DNA from: Glandiceps talaboti
Taxonomy: Eukaryota; Hemichordata; Enteropneusta; Spengelidae
Assembly (NCBI RefSeq): GCF_964340395.1
Contig: NC_135561.1
Location: 1,307,501 to 1,371,500, forward strand
Length of the DNA stretch: 64,000 bases
Direction of reading: 5' to 3'
Part shown: positions 1 through 30,473 of the stretch, piece after piece
How positions within the stretch are numbered: position 1 is the stretch's first letter
How the letters are laid out: every line of letters starts with the position of its first letter
Position numbers and translations under genes: made by a program
Notes under the pieces: generated by a model
What the model was told of the DNA's origin: nothing
The model's input: the letters and a program-made list of their open reading frames with translations, nothing else
The model's database searches: none

Positions 1-343
1 ATCAGATCAAAGGTCACTAATGGGGGAGGACAGTCTTACTTGGGATGTTTATATGTAGAAAAACATGGCGAGTTTTGGCCAAGAGAACACTATATACAAA
101 TGTACACATATAAATGGATTCACACAGTGAAAGATGTATCAATATAACACTTAGGTTGGGTCTAAACCACCATCTTGTTCCTGGACTAACCCTAACCTGA
201 CTATTAAAGGGCCAAATTGAACTGTTCATATTTGTAGCTAGATTACCATGAAAGTTGCCTTGTTCATTTCCTACAATATTTTTATCTGGATGTTCATTTT
301 CTACAATATTTTTATCTGGTATTTAGTATTTTGTGTCACCTAC

Positions 344-17653
<17,310 letters not shown>

Positions 17654-19225
17654 CGTCAAAAATTGTCAAAAACCGTCAGTACCAGGCAAGACTTCGATAA
17701 AGTATGTAACTTCTCCAGCTACTAGTAGTAGTACTCCACACAGTACAAGAGGAAGGTCGAGGACAAGATCCACATTCGCGCATGCGTTGAAGAAGAAAGT
17801 GGACAAATTTACTCCGATGAGGGCACTGTTTATAAACATTGAGTGATCGCCGATCGCCAACCGGTAACCCTTCACCTGCACAATTTACAAACAGTATTGC
17901 ATGGAAAACATCCTACCCTCTACGTCGATGCAACATTTTGAACACCAACAATACCCTTATTCCACGTATCAACGGGAAAAACATTGAAGCCCCGTTAGTA
18001 GGTAGGGTTTTGTGATGTTTTCTATAAAAAATCTCAGGCCAGGTCTGACATGAGGTGTTTTGATATTCCCTGGACCTACCTCATACCGGGACCTCACAGT
18101 ACCTCGGGATCGTTTTCATGTAGAAGCCTTGGTTAACATTTAAAGCAAGCCTTAAATACATTCTAAATATATGGGAGGGGTCCTTAGTTTGTTCCATAAG
18201 AATCACAGAAATCATTCAGACATGCAGTCTTGTATGTGGGGTCCATCCAGTTGGAGGTGAGATTTAATTCAACCTAACTAAGTCAACTGTCAGTATGATT
18301 ATGGAGGTATAGGGGGGAGATAATATTTTATATTATTTTCATGAAATAATTGGGAAACATCACTATTTCTGTGAATTTGGTTGATTTTTATTTCTTCAAT
18401 AAATAGGGTGAATATAGCACGTAATACTTCTGATGACTGGGAGAGTGTGTCAAATAAGGTCATGATAACAATACCAATAGGGTCATATAATAGATAGGGC
18501 TATATTTCTCTCAGCTTTTTATCTATCTGAGTATCGCACTCAAAAATATTATAAATAGTGATTTTTAGCACAATCCCAGAGCAATAAAAAAGCCTAGAAA
18601 GAAAAATAACACTGTAATAATTATTACAGTTTGGTCATAATGTGTACCATGTACCATTAGTTCAAAGGTTAAACCGATACCAACCAAATACTTTAGTACA
18701 AACTCTGGGAATCTGGTGTGTCAAAGCGTGAGTAAGCATTTAGTTTATCACATTTTCATCCATACTATAGATTAGAAATGACTGCAGGATATAAGAACCA
18801 ACAAAGAGTTGTAGACTACACTTGATAGACAGGGCTGAATAGAAATTTATCTATGTTTAAAAAGGAGAGAAAATGTAAAGTTCCTAGCCATGACTGTTTT
18901 TAAATCTTTGAACAGTATAGTACAAAGGGTAGAGTCAAAAGTGCAATTATACTGTAACATATACGCATTGAGTTAAATTTATTCTGTTTGTCGATATTAC
19001 TTAGGCTGGGTATAGACAGATTATAACTCTTTACATAAACCTGAGACTGAGTATTAATAGAAACTAAATAACAAATTCATGAAATCTTTAAAGGTGTTTG
19101 GTGCACAGATGTGATAAACAAGTAATAAACATGTATATTGTATATTATCATCACATAACCACAGTTTAACATTCATTCATATGCTTTTAATATGCTGTCA
19201 CTTACCTATCCCCCTATGTATGTAT

Positions 19226-19397
<172 letters not shown>

Positions 19398-19445
19398 ATG
19401 CACTCATATACACACACCACACATGTCAATCCATACATTGCATTA

Positions 19446-19448
<3 letters not shown>

Positions 19449-19499
<51 letters not shown>

Positions 19500-19562
19500 G
19501 TACACACACATACACACACACACACACCGTACACACACACATACACACACACACATACATAC

Positions 19563-19593
<31 letters not shown>

Positions 19594-20101
19594 TACACAT
19601 ACACACACACACACTCACACACACACACAGAGAGAGACACACACACATACACACACACACATACACACTCACACACACACATACACACACACAGACACTC
19701 ACACACACATACACACACATACACTCACACACTCACACACACACACATACACTCACACATACACACACACATACACATACACACACACACACACTCACAC
19801 ACACACACAGAGACACACACACATACACACACATACACACACACATACACACTCACACACACACATACACACACACACAGACACTCACACACACACATAC
19901 ACACACACAAACACACACACACACATACACATACATACACTCACACACTCACACACACACATACACTCACACACTCACACACACACAGACACACACACAC
20001 ACACACAGACACACACACACATACACTCACACACTCACACACACACACACTCACACACACACACAGACACACACACACACACATACACATACACACTCAC
20101 A

Positions 20102-20138
<37 letters not shown>

Positions 20139-20153
20139 ACACACACACACAGA
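19449..20153. repeat. (CA)n compound microsatellite, about 700 bp
   Basis: CA with interspersed TA, GA and TC steps. Larger blocks containing ACAGAGAGAGACACACACAC and ACACTCACAC recur, so it carries a secondary longer-period duplication. It ends about 110 bp before the P450 start codon. Confidence 0.97.
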
Positions 20154-20264
20154 GTCAGAGTAAAAAAAACTACTAATCCAGACACTGATTTCAATGACCA
20201 TTTAATTTGTTTACTGCCTTTTGGCCTTCTAGGTCTACAAAGAGATAGATATTAAAAGATCACC

Positions 20265-23200
20265 ATGGCAACAGTGTTGACAGCGATGAGATCCAATGTG
20301 ATGGCAGTTTCTATGGATGTCTACCAGTCTTTGACATGGAGTAATATAATATACTTCTATGGACCAACACTGATTACTGCCGTTACTATATACACTTTAT
20401 ACAAGTGGTTACTATGGCCCCTCATCTCACCTCTGGCAAAGGTAAAAACACCGCTATGACAAATCTATTTTTATGTGAAAAACAATCAAAGGATGCTGTA
20501 ACTAAAGTCCTTATTATAATCTGTTCCATTCCTAACTTTTTGAATGACAGGGTTTTGTTTGATATTGTTGTATAAGTTTTAATTACATGGTGTAAGGTCA
20601 TCTTCAGGATCTTAACTGACTTCATAATTACATGTATGTCACTCCAGTGTAGTAAGGTTGTATCTGCTATATAGTTGTATAGCACTTACTATACTGATGT
20701 GTCAATTACGTTACACTGTTCCAAGTAGTTCATAGATGAAAGGATTTGTGGTTTTTAGTTCTCTATCGAAAAACTCCACATCTCAATCTCGATATGTACA
20801 ATCTGTCTCCACATCTCGATATGTACAATCTGGTTCTATTTTAAACTGTTAGATTCCATCCACTCCCTATAATCCACTCCTTGGCGATGTTTTGGAACTA
20901 CGTAATTCAGATACTATGGAATGGGCTATCAAGTAAGTATGTAATTCAGAAACTATGGAATGGGCTATCAAGTAAGTATGTAATTCAGAAACTATGGAAT
21001 GGGCTATCAAGTAAGTACATAATTCAGAAACTATGGAATGGGCTATCAAGTAAGTATGTAATTCAGAAACTATGGAATGGGCTATCAAGTAAGTATGTAA
21101 TTCAGAAACTATGGAATGGGCTATCAAGTAAGTACATAATTCAGAAACTATGGAATGGGCTATCAAGTAAGTATGTAATTCAGAAACTATGGAATGGGCT
21201 ATCAAGTAAGTACGTAATTCAGAAACTATGGAATGGGCTGTCAAGTAAGTACATAATTCAGAAACTATGGAATGGGCTATCAAGTAAGTACATAATTCAG
21301 AAACTATGGAATGGGCTGTCAAGTAAGTACGTAATTCAGAAACTATGGAATGGGCTATCAAGTAAGTACATAATTCAGAAACTATGGAATGGGCTATCAA
21401 GTAAGTACATAATTCAGAAACTATGGAATGGGCTATCAAGTAAGTATGTAATTCAGAAACTATGGAATGGGCTATCAAGTAAGTACATAATTCAGAAACT
21501 ATGGAATGGGCTGTCAAGTAAGTACGTAATTCAGAAACTATGGAATGGGCTATCAAGTAAGTACATAATTCAGAAACTATGGAATGGGCTATCAAGTAAG
21601 TACGTAATTCAGAAACTATGGAATGGGCTATCAAGTAAGTACATAATTCAGAAACTATGGAATGGGCTATCAAGTAAGTACGTAATTCAGAAACTATGGA
21701 ATGGGCTATCAAGTAAGTACATAATTCAGAAACTATGGAATGGGCTATCAAGTAAGTACGTAATTCAGAAACTATGGAATGGGCTTTCAAGTAAGTACAT
21801 AATTCAGAAACTATGGAATGGGCTATCAAGTAAGTACGTAATTCAGAAACTATGGAATGGGCTTTCAAGTAAGTACATAATTCAGAAACTATGGAATGGG
21901 CTATCAAGTAAGTACGTAATTCAGAAACTATGGAATGGGCTATCAAGTAAGTACGTAATTCAGAAACTATGGAATGGGCTATCAAGTAAGTACATAATTC
22001 AGAAACTATGGAATGGGCTATCAAGTAAGTACGTAATTCAGAAACTATGGAATGGGCTATCAAGTAAGTACATAATTCAGAAACTATGGAATGGGCTATC
22101 AAGTAAGTATGTAATTCAGAAACTATGGAATGGGCTATCATGTAAGTACATAATTCAGAAACTATGGAATGGGCTATCAAGTAAGTACGTAATTCAGAAA
22201 CTATGGAATGGGCTATCAAGTAAGTACATAATTCAGAAACTATGGAATGGGCTATCAAGTAAGTATGTAATTCAGAAACTATGGAATGGGCTATCAAGTA
22301 AGTACATAATTCAGAAACTATGGAATGGGCTATCATGTAAGTACATAATTCAGAAACTATGGAATGGGCTATCAAGTAAGTATGTAATTCAGAAACTATG
22401 GAATGGGCTATCATGTAAGTACATAATTCAGAAACTATGGAATGGGCTATCAAGTAAGTACGTAATTCAGAAACTATGGAATGGGCTATCATGTAAGTAC
22501 ATAATTCAGAAACTATGGAATGGGCTATCAAGTAAGTATGTAATTCAGAAACTATGGAATGGGCTATCATGTAAGTACATAATTCAGAAACTATGGAATG
22601 GGCTATCAAGTAAGTACGTAATTCAGAAACTATGGAATGGGCTATCATGTAAGTACATAATTCAGAAACTATGGAATGGGCTATCAAGTAAGTATGTAAT
22701 TCAGAAACTATGGAATGGGCTATCATGTAAGTACATAATTCAGAAACTATGGAATGGGCTATCAAGTAAGTACGTAATTCAGAAACTATGGAATGGGCTA
22801 TCAAGTAAGTACATAATTCAGAAACTATGGAATGGGCTGTCAAGTAAGTACATAATTCAGAAACTATGGAATGGGCTATCAAGTAAGTACATAATTCAGA
22901 AACTATGGAATGGGCTATCAAGTAAGTACATAATTCAGAAACTATGGAATGGGCTATCAAGTAAGTACATAATTCAGAAACTATGGAATGGGCTGTCAAG
23001 TAAGTTTCCAATGTTTTTGTTATGTGTGCAATGTTCCTGTCATTCCCATCGCTGTATAATACAAAAATATTACACCTGAAAATGTTGAATTATTTTGTCT
23101 GTACCAAATCAACTCAAAGTAGGTTGACAGTCTGTTAATTCTTCTGCCCTGCTTATCTATAAGGCTCAGATTAAATCATTTAGATGGTGTGTTTTTTTAC

Positions 23201-26200
23201 TATTGTCAATAACTGAATTATATTTTCAGTAGAGATAAAGTTACCATGGTATCTAGTTTTTATCAACTCCATAGCTTTCATCAGATTCACTCAGATGTCA
23301 ATATTTTAATATACCCGGTATGGTTTTTTTTGATACAGATTAAACAAACAGCTTGGTCCCATTCATCGCTACTTCTTTTTCTTGGGTAATTCAGTGATAT
23401 CATTGACTGGACCGGATGAAATGAAACATGTCCTGGTAACCAATAGTAGAAACTATGACAGATCAGCACGGATCAGAAAGTAAGATATACACAAGCCAAG
23501 TTATACATGTCAGAACAGAAAATATGGAATTTATACCCTGGCCATTTTACATCATGACAATGCACAAAATTGATTCATTTTTCAGCACTGATTGAGATAT
23601 GAGTAATGTTTAATATGATCACTTAATATTTTCTCTATTTTAGTTTTTGATTAAGTTTGTTCATGTATCGTATTATTTGCCAATCATTTTCATCATTCAG
23701 TTAGAAAATACTCAAAGCAATTGGATTTTGTTACAACTTGTTTTCAATTCATAGTGACAAGACCCCTTATGGCAATCATATTGTTCTTGGAGGAAAAAAA
23801 TGTGGCAATATGTAAATGTCATCTCATAGACATTTGATTGGTTGATTAATTGATTGATTGATTGATTGATTGATTGAGTGGTTGATTGATTGATTGCTTG
23901 ACTGATTGGATGATTGGCTGATTGGTTGGTTGGTTGGTTGGTTGGTTGGTTGATTGATTGATTGATTGACTGATTATAACACATATCTCATAAATATTCA
24001 ACATGCAGCCATGACTATCTTATTTCTGCTGACTCCCATGATGTAACAGCCCATAGTAAAGATACCTTATAAAGACACAAGAACAACTTAATGTTTCTCT
24101 GAAACTGCAAGTAATTTTAGGTGATGTAACAATTAATGAAATGACTCTCCAGACTTTCTATTTCATGGACTTTCATCCCCCTTTAAGAGATAGAGCAGTT
24201 TCCAGTAGTTTTCTTGTATTTTACAACAAACCAAATTATTGGATAAATAGTTAAAAAGCTGTATCTACTTGGGTTTTTTAACTATCTTAAAATTTTAGTT
24301 TTGTCAATATCTATATTTGGTTGTTATTCTACAAGTGACTTGGCACAATTTGTGTTTTATTTTCTCATGTCAATAAACAAGTAAACATTGATACAATTAT
24401 TACATATTCCTCTGTATTTTATAACAACATTGACTTGATATTTTGTGACAAGGACTTTAGGAGAGTTGATGGGGAATGGATTGTTATCATCTACTGGTCC
24501 AGTACATGCCATGCACCGTAAACTACTCAACCCAGCATTTAACCATACAAGTATTAAAGGTATATGCACCCCACAATGGAGATATGTAACATTCATTTAG
24601 CTATGAACTTCCACCAACAAAAATTGATATAAAAATATTCATATGAAATTTAGTACACAATTTTTCTGGTTTAAGTTGTTATTCTGTCTTTGAGTGGAAA
24701 TCCATTTTACATAATATTCTCTATGATGTTGACTTGGCTTTGGGGTTGGTGGACTCTGGTTATATGTAGAATGGGCATAAAAACACAAACTTGAAAATTG
24801 CACATGACATTTTTGACTACACTGTGAATGGTTAGTCTTCAATAGATTGACCCCATTACTCAGAATATGTGAAATGTCAGGACAGATTGAAGCATTGAAT
24901 TCATTTCTAATTTACCATTCCAAATTACTGTCCTATTAATTCTTGGAACCATGAACAATATGTGCTCCACTATTTATCTTGTTATTACTATTAATATAAG
25001 TATTAATATTCATGATGTGTTTCCTTTTAGGTATGCTCCAATCATTTCAGAAGTATGCAAGTGAACTCAGACATTACTGGCATGAGACGCTTGCTGACGT
25101 GGTAGATGGTGATTATATGCAACAAGTAATTCAACAGGACCTTGGAAGATGTGTAAGTGACTATAATAGCAATTATGTCTTTTTAGAAGTAATTGATCAA
25201 CTTTTAGTGAATACATCTTAGGTTATTTGATGAAAAAAAATGTGGCAGTTTCATCTAGTGCTGGTGTTGTTAAGCTATGTCATGACTTTTCCCTTTAAAT
25301 TTCAAAGATTAAAACGCTGTCTTTGTTTGAGTTTTGAAACTTTCTACTACATGTGTATTTGTGGTGACATATCTTAGATTATTAAATATTTATTAGTCAT
25401 TATTTACTGGTCTCACTTTCATAGTAGACTTTTTGATAGAATAGTGATGATCCTTCCAGTGGTACCACTCAATACTGTAATAGTGGGTATAAATACCACC
25501 ATTAATATACTGTAAAAATAATATAAAACACATCGCCTGGCTTTAGTTGGGCACTAGTAGTGGGCTGTTATGTAGCAAATATTTCAGGCTGAGTTCCTGC
25601 ATAACAGTCCTTGTACTGATACATGTCTACTGCCCTCATAGTCAGGTAATTCATGTATAAACTATGCCTACTGTCATTAGATTTAACATACTTTAACAGT
25701 GATTGGTTTTTTGCTTCACTTTTTCTCTCAAGCTGGTTCCTACTTTTCTTATTTCACCCTTTAGTCCCAAAGTTATTGAAAGTCCCAATTACTGGTAATC
25801 TGTGCATAGTCACTTTGAATATATTATATTACAGTGAAATATTAACTCTTTTTTATTGATTGTTGTTTTTTTGTTTCTTTTTTCTAGACATTAGATATAA
25901 CTGGAGAGTGTGCATTTGGTTATCAATTTGATGCCATCTGGAAGCCAGAGAAGAAATTAACAAAAACATTCAGTGCTATACTACAGGGCGCCCTCACAGG
26001 CTCAAGGTATCGTCAATACCAGTCAAATATTTCCAACCATTCATGATATTTTTTACATTCTTTTCACACTCTGAATGTCATTTTCGTCATTTCGTACCAA
26101 AAAGGCAAAATCATATTTTACTGAAAATAACAATGCAGTTTGACAGGTTAGCTTCTATGTATGTTCAACAAAACAGTCTTTCCAACCATATACATGGATT

Positions 26201-29200
26201 GGAGATTTTGACATCAAGTCCGTATTATATCTGAGAGTTTTTGAAATATCATGTTTTTCTCGATCCCCAAATAGATAAAGTATTATTTTCCTGTATATTT
26301 ACTGTGAAGTAGATATTCATTTCACAATCTGTCAAATATTACTAAATTTAGATGACTTGTTCCTTTTCAAATAAAGGTGACAGTTAAACAGACACATGAT
26401 ATACTTGCAACAGGTACTCACAAAAAACAAATAATTATGAGTAATTTTGTGTGTCTGATATTAAAGCATAGACAATGAAGGGGCCTTCCATTCCATTGTC
26501 TATTATTAAAGCAAGTCTTTAGATTATTCAGGTGTACATTGTGGATGGCATGTCAGCTGTGGAATTGGGGTTGGGGATGGGGGTGGGGGTGGGGGTGGGG
26601 GGGGGTGATGGTGGGTAATATTCAACAATAAACTTAAAGGTGTTAGACTTTGTGAATGACTGGACATTGTTTATGATACTTGAATGTTTACTTGTAAATA
26701 GAAAAATGAATAATTAACAATTTTAATTTGTACATCAATATATAAGAAACAAAACAGCCCCATGAAATTAGTACTCTGTATATCAGTTCCAAGACTCACT
26801 TGTTGTTTCTCTACCTGGGGTGGTAGTGGAGGGGGTGGGGTGGTAGTGGAGGGGTGGGATGGTAGTGGAGGGGGTGGGGTGGTAGTGGAGGGGGTGGGGT
26901 GGTAGCGGAGGGGGTGGGGTGGTAGTGGAGGGGGTGGGGTGGTAGTGGAGGGGGTGGGGTGGTAGTGGAGGGGGTGGGATGGTAGTGGAGGGGGTGGGAT
27001 GGTAGTGGAGGGGGTGGGGTGGTAGTGGAGGGGGTGGGGTGGTAGTGGAGGGGGTGGGATGGTAGTGGAGGGGGTGGGATGGTAGTGGAGGGGGTGGGGT
27101 GGTAGTGGAGGGGTGGGATGGTAGTGGAGGTGGTGGGGTGGTAGTGGAGGTGGTGGGGTGGTAGTGGAGGGGTGGGGTGGTAGTGGAGGGGATGAGGTGG
27201 TAGTGGAGAGGATTGGCCTGTGTCGTTACTAAGGTTACATCAAACACTTTTAATCTTTAAGCTTGAAGAACTTGATACCATTTTATCGTTATGTTCCAAC
27301 TGAAGAAAATCGTATTCTGAAGGAAGCTGTGCTGTTGGTTAAACAGACTGTACTGGATGTGATTGCTAAACGGAGGCAAGACATGGAAGATGAAATAGGT
27401 AAGTTAAAATAGTATAAAAGAGAACAGATCATCAGAAACAAATTTTCACAAAATAGAAATAGCACTTGTCTGTGTGCATTTTTGTAAATTTGTCATATTT
27501 CCTTACAACAGGTTTTACGAGAATTTCAACAATCTCTTCAGTTGTGAACATCTAAAACTTAAAAAGAGATTTGTCAAATTTCAGAGCAACCCCGTGATTT
27601 GTTATATCTGCTGATGATGGCCAAAGATGAGGTCACAGGTCAAGGGTTAAGTGACCAGGAATTACAAGATCAGGTCATCACATTCATGTTTGCTGGTCAA
27701 GAGGTGAGTGTACACTTAGCTTATCACTATTGTCATATAAAGTGTCAGGGTTTTCTTCACTTTAAAGGGGATTGCCTCATGGGACATAATTATTAGATGC
27801 ACACTGAATATTCATGACTTTATAAATAAAGGAGTCATGAATATTCAGTGTGCATCTAATAAATATGCATGTCTGCTAATGGTTTGAGAACAGTAGAGTT
27901 TTAATTTAGTGTTTCTTGGTAATTGCACAAAATTTATGTGATGTGAAATAATGAACTCTTCAGAATCCATAGTTTATGAAAATACCATTATTTCCTGTAG
28001 TTGCACTCCCCTTTAAATCTACAGATTGTAGGTTTAAATCTCATCACTGCCATTTGTTTCTAAATGGCTAAAGTCCTCATCACTGCCATTTGTTTCTGAA
28101 TGGCTAAAGTCGTTGGGCAATATTTGAACCACAATTGTACCCCAGTCAACCCATCTGTATAAATTGGGTACCTGGTAGAATACAGGTTGTAATGTGAATG
28201 CTTTACTTCTATGTGTTTACATTCCCTATTTGCATTACCAAGTATATGAATTCTGTTTTGTATCACAGACAACAAGTACTGGCGTAACCTGGACACTGCA
28301 CTGTTTATCCCAACATCCTGAAATCCAGGAAAAAGTCAGACAAGAAATTTTGACAGTTTTACCCAATGGAGATGAAAATATCACCTGGGAACATCTAGAG
28401 AAACTACAGTACTTGAAAGCGGTTGTCAATGAATCCCTTAGGTAAGTACAATGGGGGATATCTCAATACAGTGATAGTTAAAGATGTCTATAGGCTGACC
28501 TATACAAACCTATAGGCTGGCCTATAGACGTCTATAGGCTGACCTATAGATATATATATGTTGGTCTATAGAAACCTATAGGCTGACCTATACAAACCTA
28601 TAGGCTGACCTGTAGATGTCTATAGGCTGACCTATAGATATATATATGTTGGTCTATAGAAACCTATAGGCTGACCTATAGATATATATATGTTGGTCTA
28701 TAGAAACCTATAGGCTGACCTATACAAACCTATAGGCTGACCTGTAGATGTCTATAGGCTGGTCTATAGAAACCTGTAGGCTGGCCTATAGAAACCTGTA
28801 GGCTGGCCTATAGGAACCTGTAGGCTGGCCTATAGGAACCTGTAGGCAAAACGTCCCAATTCTCTATAGGATCCTATAGGCCAGCCTATAGACATGTCTA
28901 TAGGCCGGCCTATAGGCATGTCAATAGGCCGCCTATAGGATATTTCTGTAAGGGTAGGAAGTTATTATGGGAGAGATAATCTTAATACACGAATTGGAAA
29001 ATTCTGAAATTTACAAGTTTTCCCCACTCTCTCTCTTACCAGAGTTTCTCACTAAAATTACAATACACGATATGAACAACTGTAAAGTTTACTACAAGAT
29101 TTTCCTATTCTCTTACCATTGCTTCCTAATTCCTAGCTAAACCACAACGTGTGCATCTAAGTTGAAATATTTTCCAAACCATTCATTATTCCTCAATTTC

Positions 29201-30025
29201 TGCAGATTATTCCCTCCAGTTCCATTGATTCCTAAGGAAGCTCTGGATGACGATATGATTGGTCCATATTACATCCCAGCTGGCACATTCTTATTACTGC
29301 AAGCAGGGGCCATGCACAGGTAAACTTAATAAAGAAATGTTCAAGACTAACATTTCATTGTTTTCTGTGTAATAACACATCTTTTTCTTATGTAAGATAC
29401 ATAGGGGCAGTCAATAGTAGGTAAACATTACTAGAATGTTCCGGGCTTACCATGTGTTGTATGTGGACCCCAAAATCAATTTGGTTGGATTTATTGTACC
29501 ATAGTATATGTACAGCTACACAAGTTTACTCACAATTGATTCAATACAATTCAGGGTGTCTGATATCATGAGTAAATCATTATATCTAAACAAAAGAGCT
29601 CCACTTCCAACTTGTCTCGCTTTAAGCAATTCAAATGTCAACCTTTGACCTTTGCTTTGTTTCTTTCTAGGAATCCTAATGTTTGGCCTGACCCGACGAT
29701 CTTTAACCCTGATAGGTTCACTGACCCTGACAATCTACCAAAACCCTACACATTCTTACCCTTTAGTCTTGGAAGAAGAAGCTGCATTGGTATGTATCTG
29801 CCACTTGGTGGCGCTATTGTCCATTGCTGTATCATACAGTTGACAGTTGTTTTGTGGTATGGATGTACTTCTGACTAGTCTTTTTATATCTACACTATTA
29901 AACACTTATTTACAACCAATTTGTTGTAGTAGCCATGCAAACTGGATATTACTCTGGTAATTGTTCACTCTGAGTGGACTCAAGTTAGTAGTTTGAACAC
30001 CCTTCAATCAATCAATGAATGAATG

Positions 30026-30062
<37 letters not shown>

Positions 30063-30473
30063 ATTTGTATAGCACCAAAATCCAATACACAGTAATGTTC
30101 TATGGTGCTGAACAGGAACAATTATAGCAGATCGTAGTAAAAGTTAGAAAGCTCTTGCAAATAGATGCGTCTTGATATCCTTCTTGAATTTATGGAGAGT
30201 TGGTGAAGAACGAAGTTCAAGTCACTGCATCCATAAACTTGGAAACCATCCTTTTGTAGTTGTGCCCCCTCCCCCCTCCCATAGTAATATGATACTCTTT
30301 ATTTTTACCTTCATACAGGTAATAAGTTTGCCCTGATTGCTATGAGAGTGATATTATCTCAGATTCTACGAGATTTGAAGTTCATGCCAGTACCAGGATT
30401 TAAGTTCAAGAGAATCCTAAGAATCACAATGCGACCACAACCACCAATGCAACTAAATATCAGCAAAACTTAA
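20265..30473 (+). CDS. Microsomal cytochrome P450 (twelve exons, CYP4/CYP46-like)
   Basis: Haem-thiolate mono-oxygenase anchored in the ER membrane. Exons: 20265-20441, 20853-20932, 23339-23479, 24453-24559, 25031-25152, 25888-26006, 27262-27398, 27585-27703, 28269-28441, 29206-29319, 29671-29789, 30319-30473. All junctions are GT-AG, phases are consistent, and the product is 520 residues. The start is in a strong context (CACCATGG). An N-terminal hydrophobic anchor (about residues 28-52) is followed by the I-helix FAGQETTSTG (330 on), the K-helix ESLR (389-392), the PERF-type FNPDRF (441-446) and the haem-binding FSLGRRSCIG with Cys468 as the iron ligand. Segments such as HRKLLNPAFN and TLDITGECAFG suggest the clan containing CYP4 and CYP46, but I cannot name the subfamily or substrate. 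Intron 2 is mostly a 54-copy repeat of the exon-2 donor. The stop codon lies in the first unit of a 3' tandem repeat. Confidence 0.93.
20899..23006 (+). repeat. P450 5'-splice-site minisatellite, 54 x 39 bp
   Basis: Each 39-bp unit is about 31 bases of the 3' end of P450 exon 2 (TATGGAATGGGCTATCAA at its end) plus the donor GTAAGTA. The authentic donor is at 20933 and the last copy's donor at 23000; the difference, 2067, is exactly 53 x 39, so no unit has an indel. The genuine exon has GATACTATGG where the array units have GAAACTATGG. In the P450 frame the first intron bases read AAG TAA, so any downstream donor would add an immediate stop. Because 39 is a multiple of three and the unit lacks stops in other frames, long open frames run through both strands; they are artefacts. 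Confidence 0.96.
23828..23970. repeat. (GATT)n / (GGTT)n microsatellite
   Basis: A GATT tetramer run with a central GGTT block, in P450 intron 3. Confidence 0.95.
26812..27215 (+). repeat. G-rich minisatellite (GGGGTGGTAGTGGAGG), about 20 copies
   Basis: Unit of about 20 bp, GGGGTGGTAGTGGAGGGGGT with small variants, on the transcribed-sense strand of P450 intron 6, ending about 45 bp before exon 7. Runs of three to five G at short spacing make it a strong G-quadruplex candidate in both DNA and pre-mRNA. Confidence 0.9.
27791..27861. repeat. Perfect 29-bp inverted repeat with 13-nt loop
   Basis: Arms 27791-27819 (starting TATTAGATGCACACTGAAT) and 27833-27861 are exact inverted copies, separated by 13 nt. 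The hairpin would be very stable in the P450 pre-mRNA (intron 8). It may be a tiny foldback element. Confidence 0.85.
28028..28205 (+). mobile_element. 5'-truncated SINE body, related to the copy at 10.7 kb
   Basis: Plus-strand sequence with CCAGTCAACCCATCTGTATA, TTGGGTACCTGGTAGAATAC and GGTTGTAATGTGAATGC matches the body of the SINE at 10696-10890; the tRNA-like head is missing. Its first part (ATCACTGCCATTTGTTTCT then AATGGCTAAAGTC) is duplicated about 47 bp apart. It lies in P450 intron 8. Confidence 0.65.
28480..28960. repeat. CCTATAGG-rich palindromic repeat block
   Basis: About 25 variants of CCTATAGGCTG and CCTATAGACGTC repeat irregularly. The word is self-complementary, so the block can fold extensively. 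It ends with ATATTTCTGTAAGGG, like the right end of the block at 50468-50697. It lies in P450 intron 9. Confidence 0.7.
30004..30240. repeat. (CAAT)n run followed by dispersed-repeat fragment
   Basis: A CAAT/GAAT tetramer run (30004-30058) is followed by TTTGTATAGCACCAAAATCC, TCTATGGTGCTGAACAGG and GCGTCTTGATATCCTTCTTG AATTTATGG. The paired TATAGCACC / GGTGCT words and following text resemble a widespread animal dispersed repeat carrying TATAGCGCC-type ends; family assignment is inference. It lies in P450 intron 11. Confidence 0.5.

Noticed and set aside
17666-17881. 71-codon hydrophobic minus-strand frame overlapping the ERGIC3 5' region
   Set aside because: It lies upstream of the ERGIC3 start codon in another frame, has no homology I recognise and no splice support; likely 5' UTR or promoter sequence.
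20867-23079. Two overlapping open frames of more than 700 codons on opposite strands, composed of a 13-residue repeat
   Set aside because: They are translations of the 39-bp P450 splice-donor array, whose length is a multiple of three and lacks stops in those frames. The P450 frame itself stops at once after the donor.
26783-27247. 154-codon Pro/Thr/His-rich frame on the minus strand
   Set aside because: It is the complement of the G-rich minisatellite in P450 intron 6.
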